A stretch of 64,000 bases of DNA from Blasia pusilla. Lineage: Eukaryota; Marchantiophyta; Marchantiopsida; Blasiales. Both the position numbers and the translations under genes were made by a program. Under the pieces are notes generated by a model. It did not search any database, was not told the origin of the DNA, and worked only from the letters and a program-made list of their open reading frames with translations. The stretch lies in contig CM114274.1 of the NCBI GenBank assembly GCA_050084515.1, positions 41,044,001 through 41,108,000 of the forward strand, given 5' to 3'. This document shows positions 21,011-31,291 of the stretch, in pieces (position 1 is the first letter of the stretch; each line of letters opens with the position of its first letter).

Positions 21011-22169
21011 CTCCTCCCGTACGAAATTTCTGGGAATGGATAATTATGTGAAGCTCACTTGTGGCAGTCATCTAGCGGCCCTTCCTCAATCAGAAATCAT
21101 TCGACCGCAAGCTCTTGAGTCTTTCATAGCAGTGGATGAAAATTTTCTCTCTGTTCGATTTCTTCTCCAAATTGGAACCATCTTTGTATCCAAGGATGTT
21201 AGGGTGGACGGTACGGAGGACATAATAGGTGAGACAGTCCAGCCAGTGATTGCAGACCGTAAAGTATGGAATCTCCTACCTCTAGCAAATGGTCAATACA
21301 GACTTTACGGCCTGCCCTTGAACTCGTCTGTTTCCCAAGTAGACGGTCGAGAGTTTCCTAGTGCTCCGAGCTCTACGTTTGCAACTTCTAGCTCAGTAGA
21401 TCCGGCTTCGACTCCAACTTCACACGCTCGTAACAATGTTGTTCTTCGTGAAGAGATTCCGGATGTTATCAACCTCAGTGGATGGGTCGGACACTAACCG
21501 GGCCCTTTGTCCGCCTACTCATTCCTCTTGCGAGTATCAAGCAATAGTTTGCTTTCGTCTGTGGCCTTGAAAATGTTCAAGCACATTCTTGTTGACAAGC
21601 AACCGCCCACGTACGATGGTAATTTCATTTCTGTGTTGCCTCCACTTGTTGCTCCTGCTCAAAAGAAAGATGGAGGACAGAAAGTCTGATTGTCATCGAT
21701 GGTGCAGGCTTCAACGAACTAGTGCTTCAATTCCAGATGGTCCTTGGATTGTCTCCCGCCGCCAATGCGTTGGAGCCTTGGAGTGTAGAAGTCCAGCATG
21801 CCCGTATCTAGAGCGCAACAGGCGAGTCAATACATCGCAATTCCCCCCCCAAGAATGCACAAACTCCATACGAGGTCGGTGCCACCATACCGCGGGGAGG
21901 CCATCAATATCCTCATTTTCAGGCATTGCCCTTCTGCGTTGGAGCGTGTCCTGCATACATATTTTTCATTGTCCACGACTTGGGCTCCACGTCAGAGTAC
22001 ACAAGGCTGGAAGTTCATGTTGGATCCCACACTCATCTTGTGACCGATGCAATTCAGAGACACATCAAGGAGGATGTGGCGAAGAAAGTTGCCGAGGTCT
22101 ACAGAAACTCTCCGAGTTCAAAGCCCGGAGTGATCAAGCTCAACAAAGACATCACAAATTTGTGAACAA

Positions 22170-22860
22170 TTGCTTGGAATCCGGGATAGGCGAGATCACG
22201 GCGGTGAGGAGAAACAACTGGGAAAATCTCGCGTTTCGGCTGATCTGAATGCTTCCGAATTTTTGCGTCAAATACGGGTTCTGGATGGAAAGACGGCCGA
22301 AATGGATGCCATCGCCAGAATCAAGGCCAACTCCAGATTTCCATTCATTCAGAGATGGCAGTTCATGGGCCAAGGAGGCGAGGGATCCAGGGCCTATGTC
22401 TTCAAAATGTCAACCACAGGTCCGTCAAGTGGCCTCGATCTTATAGATCAAATGAGGGAAGGGGAAGATCTTTACGGCAGCTGGGTGAGCTTTGATATTT
22501 GCTACAGAGTGCTGAACGGATGGTTGACAATGGGTACTCACGTTTATGACCATGTGGAGAAGGGACTCGGAACTATATTTGTGTGTGAAGTAAAGCGAAG
22601 ACGCGTTGGCGGTTTGAAGATGTCTTTGGTTACTCTTATTGGAGGTGGTGAAGGAAAACAAAAGGCCACCTCCGGAAATTTATGGGTTCATGGCGAGACA
22701 ATGCACAACCTGGGTGGATTGCTATCCGGGAAGTGTTTTGGGTGGAGAGGTTCAACGGAGAGGGAAAGGTCGGATGCTTTCCATTGGCAATGATCTGTGA
22801 CCGGTACACCAAATCTTGCATCAAGGAGAATAAGAGGACATGAGCATGTCACTCTACTCC
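22170..22860 (+). pseudogene. Transposase core block (DDE region)
   Basis: The first part has RFPFIQRWQFMGQGGEGS, then SWVSFDICYRVLNGWLTMGT and HVYDHVEKGLGTIFVCEVK. The latter pattern (a strand, TM.THVYD, then a strand ending in C-[DE]-x-[KQ]) resembles the first acidic strand of a plant transposase lineage I recall. The frame changes at about 22,795 and continues with MICDRYTKSCIKEN after RSDAFHWQ. I cannot assign the three catalytic acids with certainty. Confidence 0.5.
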
Positions 22861-23134
22861 AACGCTGCAAAAAAGACAAAAAACCTTGAAACAGGCCATG
22901 GAATGCCAAGAAGAACTTTATGGGTGGTGGAGGAAGCATGCGACTGAGGGGAAGTACAAAGAGTTGTGCTCTTGGTTGAGTTGGTGGACTGTACGTATGA
23001 GACAATGGGGAAAATTCATGCGGCAGGTGAGTTCACTATTTTGTCTTGTCAAGCTCACGCTGAGAAATGTTTGTAAAGTTGCAGCTCAAGTTGAGAAGCG
23101 TGGGAACTATAGGGATCTCAAACCGAAGAAACCA

Positions 23135-23553
23135 AGGAAGCTGTCGGATGCGAGGGGTTGCCGGAGTGTGCAACCCGATGGAAACCGACGGGTTGCATCC
23201 AGAATTTTGGTGCAACCCATAGACAAGTATGCAAGTCGCATGTATACAAGGCCTGCAAATAGTTCGACCCGGATGGGTTTTGGATGACTTGCACTTGGAT
23301 CTTCTAGAGTGGCCACAGGTTCTTGCAACCCGTCTGAATCCAACGGGTTGCAGTAGGTGGGTTTAGGGTTGCAACACGTCGGGACCCGATAGGTCGCAGA
23401 GTCGTTCATGGGATGCCTCGGCCTTGCAACCCATCTGGTTCCGACGGGTTGCACTAGGTGGGTTTAGGGTTGCAACACGTCGGGACCCGATGGGTCGCAG
23501 AGTCGTTCATGGGATGCCTCGGCCTTGCAACCCGTCTGGTTCCAACAGGTAGC
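23135..23553. repeat. Palindrome array C (paired copies, 101-bp period)
   Basis: Copies at 23,135, 23,170, 23,325, 23,371, 23,426, 23,472 and 23,527, with a half copy at 23,212. From 23,325 on they alternate 46 and 55 bp apart, so a 101-bp unit with two palindromes is repeated. In each unit one palindrome is well kept (half GCAACCCGTCTGG) and one is altered (GCAACACGTCGGG). It sits between two coding blocks of the transposase, probably in an intron. Confidence 0.9.
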
Positions 23554-23595
23554 TTATTTCTTTGACTCCTGAGTTCTTTTTGTTCCCTTCTAACA

Positions 23596-24318
23596 TTGCC
23601 GTCGTTGCAAGGATTGAAAATTCATGAAAATGCCCTCTGCCCCAACATAAGTGGAGCAGAAAGTGTTCATTCCTCCAAGAGATCGTCACAAGCATGCCAA
23701 CAAATTTCACTTGTGGAGGCATGCCAACAAGACCAGGCAAGAGCAATGCTAGAGTCTGCAACATCCCATATCTTCCTCACAAAAGGCATAACAAAAGGAA
23801 GGGGGCCGTCGATCTACCAGCTCTATGTCGTATTTGTGAGATCTGGTGATGAAAAACTGTATGTGGAAGCCTTCAACCGGTGCGCAGCTGGAACTCCCCT
23901 CAAGCAAGACGTACACATTGGTGGGGATATTCGTGGGCGGGTTTCAAGACGTCCCATACAGATGGTGGTAGAGCAGTCCGAGCGAGACTCGTGGAGACCG
24001 GATAAGTATCTTGACTTTAGGCAGGTGAAGAGGCAACATCGAGGAACAAATCCGGTGATTGATTTGGATGAGGAAATTACGCCGCCTAGGTATTTGGGGA
24101 CCCCGGACCCGTCCCAAATCCGTGATGGAGACCCTTCTCCAAAATCAGTGAATGTCTTATTTCAAAAGCCCTCCGTTGCTGGAAGTTCGCAACATCCTGT
24201 CACTGGAGTGATTCAACAATATGGGATTCCGGTAATGGAGGTGGATTACAACCTAAAATGGTGGCATATATCTCGGAGCAACCCAAGACGTGGACCCACC
24301 CTGCAGGGCACGATCTGA
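23596..24318 (+). pseudogene. Transposase middle/C-terminal block
   Basis: A 240-codon open stretch whose opening part (about 23,665-23,800) reads through cysteine-poor helical sequence, then SIYQLYVVFVRSGDEKLYVE and later acidic-proline sequence (PPRYLGTPDPS). I recognise no domain. Position between the core block and the SWIM finger suggests it belongs to the same protein. The frame closes at 24,316-24,318, and sequence resembling a continuation (FWGIKTFDRFMRTGDQLKYF, cysteine-containing) follows in another frame up to 24,478. Confidence 0.45.
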
Positions 24319-24805
24319 TGGCATTAAGAGAGCATGCGGCACTTTCCTAAATAAGAACTGTACAAGGACTGGACGACCACTACCTGGGTTTTGGGGAATC
24401 AAAACCTTTGATCGTTTCATGAGGACCGGGGATCAATTGAAGTACTTCTTCTGCCCAAATGAATCTTGCGCTTTCTAGAAGTCTTATCCGGCTGCCATTG
24501 GAGCTGCAGGGAATACCCCTACGATTTGGCCCATCGCGCGGTATGAAGCGCACTCAAGACGAAGTGGACAATCTTACAAGTGCGGTTTCAGACTCGTAGG
24601 CGGGGAAGTTCGGAGCATGTTAGCATTCTGAGAGACCTTCGCATTTCGTATTCAACCCAAGATTGATGTCAACATGTACCCGGAGAAGGTGGATGATCTC
24701 AATCCATTATTTCTGTTTGAGTCTAGAAATGGGGTGAAGAGAAATAGAATGTGTAGGCCAACGGTGGAGAGAGCAAAGCGAATTGCATAAGCTCGGGAGG
24801 AAAAA

Positions 24806-25108
24806 ATGGAGATCATCACCACAAAAGATGTCTTGATTGGCAATGGAATAGGAAGGATGTATTGGGTCAGGAACAACACTGTAAATTCAAATGTCACAGG
24901 GGTGTATGTGGTGCACATATGTTGCTTTCCCACATGTTCATGTGATGACTTTGTCCAAAGAGAGACAAGTGGCAAAAGGTATTTCCCTTGTAAGCACATG
25001 TACTATGTGTTGCTGGTAGTTTTAAGAGAGTCAGAGGTAGGAGTAGGAATCCACCAACCAATTCTGTCCCTCAAAGAAGTCCAAAGTATTTTAAACAAAC
25101 CACTTTGA
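24806..25108 (+). pseudogene. Transposase C-terminus with SWIM zinc finger
   Basis: The frame encodes FPTCSCDDFVQRETSGKR followed by YFPCKHMYYVLL, a C-x-C-xn-C-x-H SWIM zinc finger. Mutator-like transposases commonly end in this DNA-binding module. An upstream in-frame block (from about 24,640) has coding character and one stop before 24,806. The gene ends at the TGA at 25,106-25,108, less than 400 bp from the right end of the element, as expected for an element-encoded gene. Confidence 0.75.
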
Positions 25109-25286
25109 GGATGCAAACCAAGGTTTTAGATTGTACTTTCATTTTTCAAGAACCTTCACTTTTAGCTTGAACTCCATTCAGCCCAGGGCAAATGGTAGAT
25201 TGTTTCCAGACCTTGGATGGAAAAAGTGATTGGTTCCACACTTATGATTCCACTGATTTTTCAGTTTTGTATATTTTGTGCAATTT

Positions 25287-25313
25287 GCAACCGGTCGAAC
25301 TCAGGTGGGTTGC
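25287..25313. repeat. Rightmost palindrome copy
   Basis: GCAACCGGTCGAA, then CTCAGGTGGGTTGC: a decayed copy 180 bp from the right end of the element. None is seen beyond it. Confidence 0.8.
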
Positions 25314-25436
25314 CAAAATATGGAAGAGAAAAAAAAAACTGTGGGACTACTTAATAACTGAATAAAAAAGTGCAAAAAAATTCACACAAAAAGTTTCCTC
25401 TCTTCAACCCAACGGAAAGTATCTATTTCGGTTGAA

Positions 25437-25494
25437 GGTAGTTTCCTCTCTCCTCTCTCCTCTCTTCCTCTCTTCCTCTACTCTTACCGCACCT
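25437..25494 (-). repeat. Right terminal inverted repeat (GA-rich)
   Basis: The minus strand reads AGGTGCGGTAAGAG then GAGGAAGAGAGGAAGAGAGG, matching the left end at 12,838-12,876 with small gaps. Confidence 0.65.
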
Positions 25495-25503
25495 CCTACC
25501 ATC
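25495..25503. repeat. Target-site duplication, right copy
   Basis: CCTACCATC, identical to 12,805-12,813. Confidence 0.85.
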
Positions 25504-26480
25504 TCCCCATACCCGCAAAATGTGAGTCCCCTCCCACCTGAACATCCTGGCTCATTGTAGGATCCGATCCTGCTCCCTAACACTCACTGTGCTCGCTATG
25601 ACGCTAGTGCGCAAGAACTCCACAACCTCCACGTCGTCATGGATATCACAACCACTTGTTGCCTCCTCACTAATCTCCGGATCCAAAGACTCATCATCCA
25701 ACCCCACCACTGGAGTTATCACCTGTGGCTGACCTGCCATAGTCAACCAACAAAAATAGGCAAATGCATGCCAACCGGGCACCATCTCCTCATAACTCTC
25801 TCCGTGCCATCGAGCTCCTATGTCGTCTCTTTGACTCAGACATGGGTTACAACTCAACCCATTTGCATCTTGGTTCATCCAACTTGGCCTATAAACCACC
25901 TCAAACTCATACTCCTGTAGTAATAGAGCCCACCTCGCAAGCTTTCCCGTAAGCTTGTCGGACTCAATCAACCACCTCAATGGCTAATGATCTGTGATAA
26001 GTATGAAAGGGTTGTCGAATAAATAGCACCTGAAATGTGCCACGGCCCACATTGCAGCCAAGCACTCTCCCTTGTAGGAGCTGTACTTTGCCTCTGCAAT
26101 GTTGTTCGATCGGCTCGCGTAAGCCACAACCAACTCCCTCTCCTCGTCATCCCTCTGAGTAAGCACTGCTCCTAGATCCAACATGCTCCAATCCGTATGT
26201 AACTAGAATGGACGACTCCGAACTGGTCTCTATAAAATGGGTGAGGACGTCAACCTGTCCTTGAGCTCTTGAAATGCTCGCTCCTGATCATCTCCCCACA
26301 GCCAATCTGATCAAGTCTCGTCAACAAGGTCAAGGACTTTGTGATCGCACTAACACCCTTGACATATGGTTGATAGAAGTTTGCTAGTCCAAGAAATGCT
26401 CGAACTCGACTCATATCTGTAGGGCGTGGAATATGCGCAATAGCCTCTATCTTTGTTTGTTGAACGCCTAGCCCATTCGG
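25504..26480 (-). pseudogene. Gypsy RT connection, RNase H and integrase start
   Basis: The RNase H part shows LGAVLTQRDDEERELVVAYA, a SRSNNIAEAKYSSYKGECLA block and FDNPFILITDH before a stop, then LTGKLARWALLLQEYEFEV and YRPSWMNQDANGLS. This is the RNase H-like domain following the RT of plant gypsy elements. Downstream (25,600-25,504) comes the linker to the integrase, cut at 25,504 by the inserted element. Stops at about 25,985 and 25,552 interrupt the frame. Confidence 0.85.
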
Positions 26481-27313
26481 TTATATGGTGTGTCCCAAGT
26501 ATTCAATCTGCTCGTGAAAGAATCTGCACTTGCCTAGATGTAACTTTAGGCCATGTAACTGCAATCGCCGAAACACCTCCTCCAAGTAACGCTCATGCTC
26601 CTCAACCGTGGAATTGAAGATAAGAATATCATCTATTTTACATCGTACAAAATCCAAGCCAGCTAGAATCCTATCCATCACTCGCTGAAACTCTGCATGC
26701 GCGTTCTTCAACCCAAATGGTAAGAACCGCCACTAATACAAGCAATCTCTTCTGAACCAATCTATCCCCCAGAATGTTGTCTTCTCCTTATCCTCCAATC
26801 TGATAGGAAGGTGATGATAGCCAGCACGGAGATCTAAAGTACTGAAGATCTTTGCGTGCCCTACCGCATCAAAGATCTCCTCAAGAGTAGGCATGGCGTA
26901 CCGATCTGACCTCGTCTCTCGGTGGATAGGACAGTAATCTCCACACATCCGCCTATTCGTCCAATTGCCATACATATCCTTTTCACCGGCATGACTGTGG
27001 CAGATGCATATTCCCCATGTGATAACTCCATAAGTCCTTCCTCCAACAAGTCCTGACTCTTGCTATGAATCAAGGCTCGCTCCATATCAGAATACCTGTA
27101 GGATCGACGAAAGATCGGCGTATCACTAGCCAACTCAATTCGTATCCCAAGACCCTTCAACTTACCCAAGTCTCTCATACTGAAGGCAAAACAACTGACA
27201 TGCCCTCTCAGAAACCTTTGAACTTGCTGTCGCTCTCCTCCTATCAACTTGAGACCTATCACAAGCTCCCAAGTCTCCATCGTGACCTCACTCGGAGAGG
27301 ACGCAACCTCCAA
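26481..27313 (-). pseudogene. Gypsy reverse transcriptase
   Basis: Readable blocks are LEEGLMELSHGEYASATVMP (priming region), YAMPTLEEIFDAVGHAKIFS followed by TLDLRAGYHHLPI (motif A), an AEFQRVMDRILAGLDFVR block, and CKIDDILIF (motif C), then LHLGKCRFFHEQIEYLGHT. The catalytic Asp pair is present, but the first residue of the usual YxDD box is Lys. A frameshift near 26,900-26,960 and a stop before 26,711 break the frame. This enzyme would copy the element RNA into cDNA. Confidence 0.88.
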
Positions 27314-27539
27314 CTTTGGTTGCTATGTAGTAACCTTAGCCACCTCCGCAACAGCCACTCCACTTTGACCTCCTACACCATCCTCCACATCCAAAAAATG
27401 AACATGAATGATGTCCCTGGAAGTCCATGGGTGCCTATCTCTCCTCGTCCCGCCCAATGCGTGTACAGACCCTGTTGGCAATGGTCCAACTCGTGGACGT
27501 GACGACATGGATGACACTCGCATCCGTCTCTCCTCAGCC

Positions 27540-28430
27540 ATATCTAGGCTGACTATCCATGTGAGACAGTTGAGGTCCATTGCCTGCCCCAACACCTGTC
27601 TCTAGGATGCCTCAATCATCCCTGGCACCGCCGTAGTACCTGTAGTGAACCCCATGGTGCGCTCGCGCTCATCTACTATAGGCTCCTCCAATGCTCCGGT
27701 CACATCATCCCAAATCATGCCTGGCCTTCCCTGACGAAAGGCATGGGATGTTGGGAAGCTCACCCGCCCTGAGCCCAAAATAGCATCCATTGTGAGATGT
27801 GGTGCTCTCTGGACTCTATCGTATGCTCGACTCAGTACCTCTGATGGTATCGTTCACCAAAGTCGTGAACGATAGGCACGTGACCCAACTCTCGTTGCAT
27901 CTAACACAACAGCAGGTCCCAACTAAGACCTCACCTGATGCACACTCGTCATCACACGTGCACGAGTGTCTCCCAACAACGCCACGTTCTCCAAAATGTA
28001 TGTTGGAGAACATGTCTGTCTCTCTTGCAAGTGTCGTACTACTCGCAACATCTCCCAAAATAGCCCTGACCTCGGTTCCTGCAATCCAAATCCTCGTCCA
28101 GCTGATGAATGACCCTGACATGGCCATCCACCAATCACCAAATGAATGGTGCCAACTCTATGGAGATCCTCCGCCCCCACCAAAGATATGTCGGCGGGTA
28201 GTGTATACTGATATCCCCATACTGTAGATACCGGCAACAACTCAGGATAACTCTGGACTAATCTGGCAACGTGACATAATGATACTCATGGCGTGGTCTC
28301 ATCTCTCTCCACATAAAGGTACTGATGCACCCGTATGCCTCCCTACAATACTACAGCCAATCTGGTGCTAATCCCTCCGAAGAGATCTAACACCCTAACA
28401 CCCTCCTCTAGACACTGTCACACAAGGGAT
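27540..28430 (-). pseudogene. Cytosine-C5 DNA methyltransferase domain in the gypsy element
   Basis: One continuous minus-strand frame with all core motifs in the classical order: motif I VLDLFGGIST (about 28,395-28,366) with YLYVERDE after it, motif IV GGWPCQGHSSAGRG with the catalytic Cys (28,114-28,122), EPRSGLFWEMLRVVRHLQ, motif VI YILENVALLGDTR (28,000-27,970), motif VIII GSRAYRSRL (about 27,870), ERERTMGFTTGTT (about 27,660), and LGQAMDLNCLTWIV as motif X. It would transfer methyl groups to cytosine C5 in DNA. About five nonsense codons (TAG/TGA) interrupt it but no frameshift does. It sits between protease and RT. Short spacing between VIII and X leaves a small target-recognition domain. 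Family placement (DNMT3-like or other) needs a tree. Confidence 0.88.
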
Positions 28431-28683
28431 GTAGTATCGAGTGGGGTCAACGTCTCCACTCCAAGAGCCCAATCAACACGTGACTCTCCGGGATAAAAGC
28501 ATGACTCCACGCCTTCCTCATAAGGTCGTGGGCACTCCTCTGTAGCTCTCGAGTCGTACCCCACAATGGTGAAGAGGTCTTGCCAACATGGGAAGAGACA
28601 CCCGCCATGGCTTGTCTCTCCGTGGGACTATCCGCTACTGGGACATCTTTTGCATGTGCGTTCCCCCCCAACAACTCTCCAGG

Positions 28684-29260
28684 TCAGCTAACACTACATG
28701 TGCAAGCTACCAACGTGGTCACAGACTCGTCTCGTGATCGATCACCTCGTCCCGCAAATTGCACGGGTAACTGACTCATCCGACCGTCACCTATCCGCGA
28801 CACTGGCCGATAAGCAATGGTCTCCTCCAAGAAGTCAAGGATGAATCCTAGGTGATATAACACTATACTCCCCACCAACATATCGTACGACTCAATTGGT
28901 GTCGTAATTGCACGTGTGCGCACTATAGCACTATCCGTCGCATGCTCTAGGTAGAATCTAACAACTATCTCCTGTCGAGTCATATACTGCGTGGGTGACA
29001 TGCCCCCAATCAAGGTCTGTATCTGGAAGGGACAAGGCTCAATGTTGGCCTTCCGTAACCCCAACGCTAGACACGCCGCCTTCCCTAACATCAAGGGCTG
29101 CGCTCCCGAATCAAGTAGGATGCGCTGCGGGTGGTATACTATCCCCGTCCGACTAACCAAGTGGAATAGTCTAACTCGGTTATCCAGTAGCACTACTCCA
29201 GGTATCACCAGTGCTTGCTCTATGGCCGGTCGAGCTGGCATATCTACCAGCTTTGCCACC
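28684..29260 (-). CDS. Gypsy aspartic protease
   Basis: An open segment of 191 codons. RILLDSGAQPLMLGK holds the DSGA active site of retroviral-type aspartic proteases, and YDMLVGSIVLYHLGF followed by LDFLEETIAYRP matches the conserved C-terminal part of this domain in plant gypsy elements. It would cut the polyprotein. It lies between gag and the methyltransferase domain. The region 28,431-28,683 downstream is a low-complexity linker that stays open in one frame. Confidence 0.85.
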
Positions 29261-29890
29261 GCCGCATGCCATGACTCTGTGGGGTCGTCCCGAGCACCAA
29301 CTCTGAGGGCAAGTCTACCACCTCCTCAACTACCTCTGAACAAGAAGCAGTCACCTCTCCATGCTCACACAATATAGCGGCCAGCCGGAATACCTCAACT
29401 GGTCCAACCCCCAACGTCGCCAACTCTATGGTGGAAAATAGCGGAGTCCGACTCACTGTGGTGGCCACCTCCAACACTATGGTTAACACAGCTTCCACTC
29501 GAGCCGCGACATAGGAGTTGTCACTCCAGCTTCTCGTGGCGTCGACATATTTGCATGAGCTGTAGGCATTGCTGGTTGTCGAGGCACCATCGATGGTGTG
29601 TGTAGTGCCTCTAACAATGTGAATAATTGTGGAACATTGGCCTGCCGCCCATCGGTCCCCTCTGCTGGATCAATCTCAACTCCACCTCTCGATGGCTCGG
29701 TGCCTCTCGCAGCACCCTGAGTCACCATTGTAGCTGCCTCAACCTGAGTTGCACTACACATGAGCCCCATACTGGCGAGATTCTCATCTAGGTCAAGGTA
29801 AGAGGTAGTAGTTGGAGCCACTCCAGCTGCTCGTGGCTCCGTGCCTTCCCTGAGCTGCATCATCGTCATGGCAGCAATCCTTTGCTCCAA
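29261..29890 (-). pseudogene. Gag-protease linker
   Basis: Two overlapping open stretches rich in Ala, Thr, Glu and Met with no recognised domain. They join the zinc-knuckle region to the protease. A frame change lies near 29,490. Confidence 0.5.
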
Positions 29891-30301
29891 CTAATCGATG
29901 CGTGAGAGAAGTGCCGGCTCTGGTGCTCCTACTCTATCTCCTCTGGATGGTGATGGTCCTCTACCACCACGTCCAGGAAGAACTCCTTGACCTCTTCCAA
30001 GACGACCGCCCCCAGGCCCTTGACCTACCTCTGGACGTGCCTCGCGACGAAGGTCAAAACATCTATCCCTAGTGTGACCATATCTTTGGCAATAGTCACA
30101 CTGGTACTGTGATGGGGTCTTCCTCTGTGGGTCTTGAGCAATGAAAAGCTCTCGTAGTCCTCTCCCATGCTGTGTGCAGTCTCTCTGTCTATGGGCCCCT
30201 CCACACGTCCAACAAGACAATATTGGTCCCTGCTGGACAACATATCTAGGTACGGGTCGTTGCCTCATAGGCTCATGGTACCCGGCCTGCTCCCTTGGCA
30301 C
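29891..30301 (-). CDS. Gypsy nucleocapsid with two zinc knuckles
   Basis: The segment contains CWTCGGAHRQRDC (C-x2-C-x3-H-x4-C, one residue short of the canonical spacing) and CDYCQRYGHTRDRC (canonical C-x2-C-x4-H-x4-C), followed by an Arg/Gly-rich tail with GGRGPSPSRGDR. Nucleocapsid knuckles bind the element RNA for packaging. Confidence 0.85.
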   Translation of the reverse strand: MPREQAGYHEPMRQRPVPRYVVQQGPILSCWTCGGAHRQRDCTQHGRGLRELFIAQDPQRKTPSQYQCDYCQRYGHTRDRCFDLRREARPEVGQGPGGGRLGRGQGVLPGRGGRGPSPSRGDRVGAPEPALLSRID

Positions 30302-31291
30302 ACTTGCCCGCTTTTGTGGTATTGGTGCTCATTGTGGCATCTGTGGGATCACCGTCGATCGTGAACCCGTCGACTCTCGAGAAAATCCAGCGGTCACTAC
30401 CTGCTTCTCACTCATGTTGAGCTCAATACGCTCACACAACTCAAAGACCATCTTCAATGTGGGCTTCGCTGTGTGAATGAGCACCGTATCTCAGACTCTC
30501 CTCCGTAATTCTCGGTCTAGAACCTTGTACCCATACTGGACTAACTACGGCTCAGTCACTCCATACGTAGCAATGATGAGCCTCCTCATGCACGTGAATG
30601 CCTCTCTCAGACTCTCACCCGATCGTCGCTGAAAATCCTGTAGACTCTTCAGCTTGTCGGCGCGTACACCCTAGTAGCTCTTCCCCAACTGTCAGAAGAA
30701 CTCCACTATGGGACTTAAGTAGGATGGCCCTCTACCACCAGAGGTCTCTGCCACATCGCTTGTCTCACTGCCCTCCTCTCCATCTAGTCTCCGAGCTGAT
30801 GGTGTGGGTCTGTCTCCTCTCACGATCCCATCATATGCCTCACAATCACTAGTTGACACATACCCTGGAGCCCAATACATCCTCCAGGCATCGATCTCTA
30901 CTAAATATAGTGATCAAAACTCCATGTAGTCATCCATTGGAGGACCCTCCAAATGGCAGAACAACCCCTTCCATGCCATGAAAGGGTTGAACCGTGTTGG
31001 GGTCCGTATCTCTTAGAAGTCGTACCACGTGTCAAACTCTTGGATAAAATCATCTAAGTCGATGGTGCCCACTGCACCCAAGAAACGACGCATGCCTCGA
31101 TGGCCCATGTCGTCCATCTCCTTCCAATTGATACTGCCTCCGTTTGCAATCTCGTCAACAGACCCAGTGTCTAGTGATGACGATCCAACCACGGATGGAT
31201 GTGGAGGTAGCTCCTCACTCGTAACCCCTCGGTATCTCAGTCCACTCCGTGTCACACCACTACTATTGCTCGCACTACCACGTTCTTCCAA
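30302..31291 (-). pseudogene. Gypsy gag capsid region
   Basis: It starts near 31,291 with an acidic, Ser/Gly-rich N-terminus ending in FIQEFDTWYDF. Further on a retrotransposon gag pattern is readable (DKLKSLQDFQRRSGESLREA, then FTCMRRLIIATYGV and KVLDRELRRRV). At least four stops (TAG/TGA) interrupt the frame between 30,470 and 30,730. Confidence 0.7.

Larger units (their letters stand above)
21036..25108 (+). pseudogene. Mutator-like transposase gene, frameshifted
   Basis: Consecutive coding blocks on the plus strand in changing frames: 21,036-21,497 (N-terminus, starts MDNYVKLTCGSHL), 21,507-21,689, 21,690-22,165 (zinc-finger-like block with SRRQCVGALECRSPACPYL and a later HVGSHTHLVTDAIQRHIKE), 22,170-22,860 (putative catalytic region), 23,600-24,320 and 24,500-25,108 (C-terminus with a SWIM finger). 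Known Mutator-like transposases have the same order of an N-terminal zinc module, a DDE core and a C-terminal SWIM finger. At least four frame changes or introns separate the blocks. It diverges from the methyltransferase-like gene across palindrome array B. Confidence 0.68.
12814..25494. mobile_element. 12.7-kb Mutator-like element with palindrome arrays
   Basis: The element is flanked by a perfect 9-bp duplication, the length typical of Mutator-like elements, and ends in GA-rich imperfect inverted repeats. It holds two divergent genes: a leftward methyltransferase-like gene (about 14,752-19,825) and a rightward transposase-like gene (21,036-25,108) with a SWIM zinc finger. About 40 copies of a 27-bp palindrome are spread over its introns and spacers and are absent from the flanking DNA. 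Both genes contain stops and frameshifts, so this copy is dead, but coding frames are still easy to follow. Superfamily assignment rests on the duplication length and the SWIM-bearing transposase. Confidence 0.8.
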
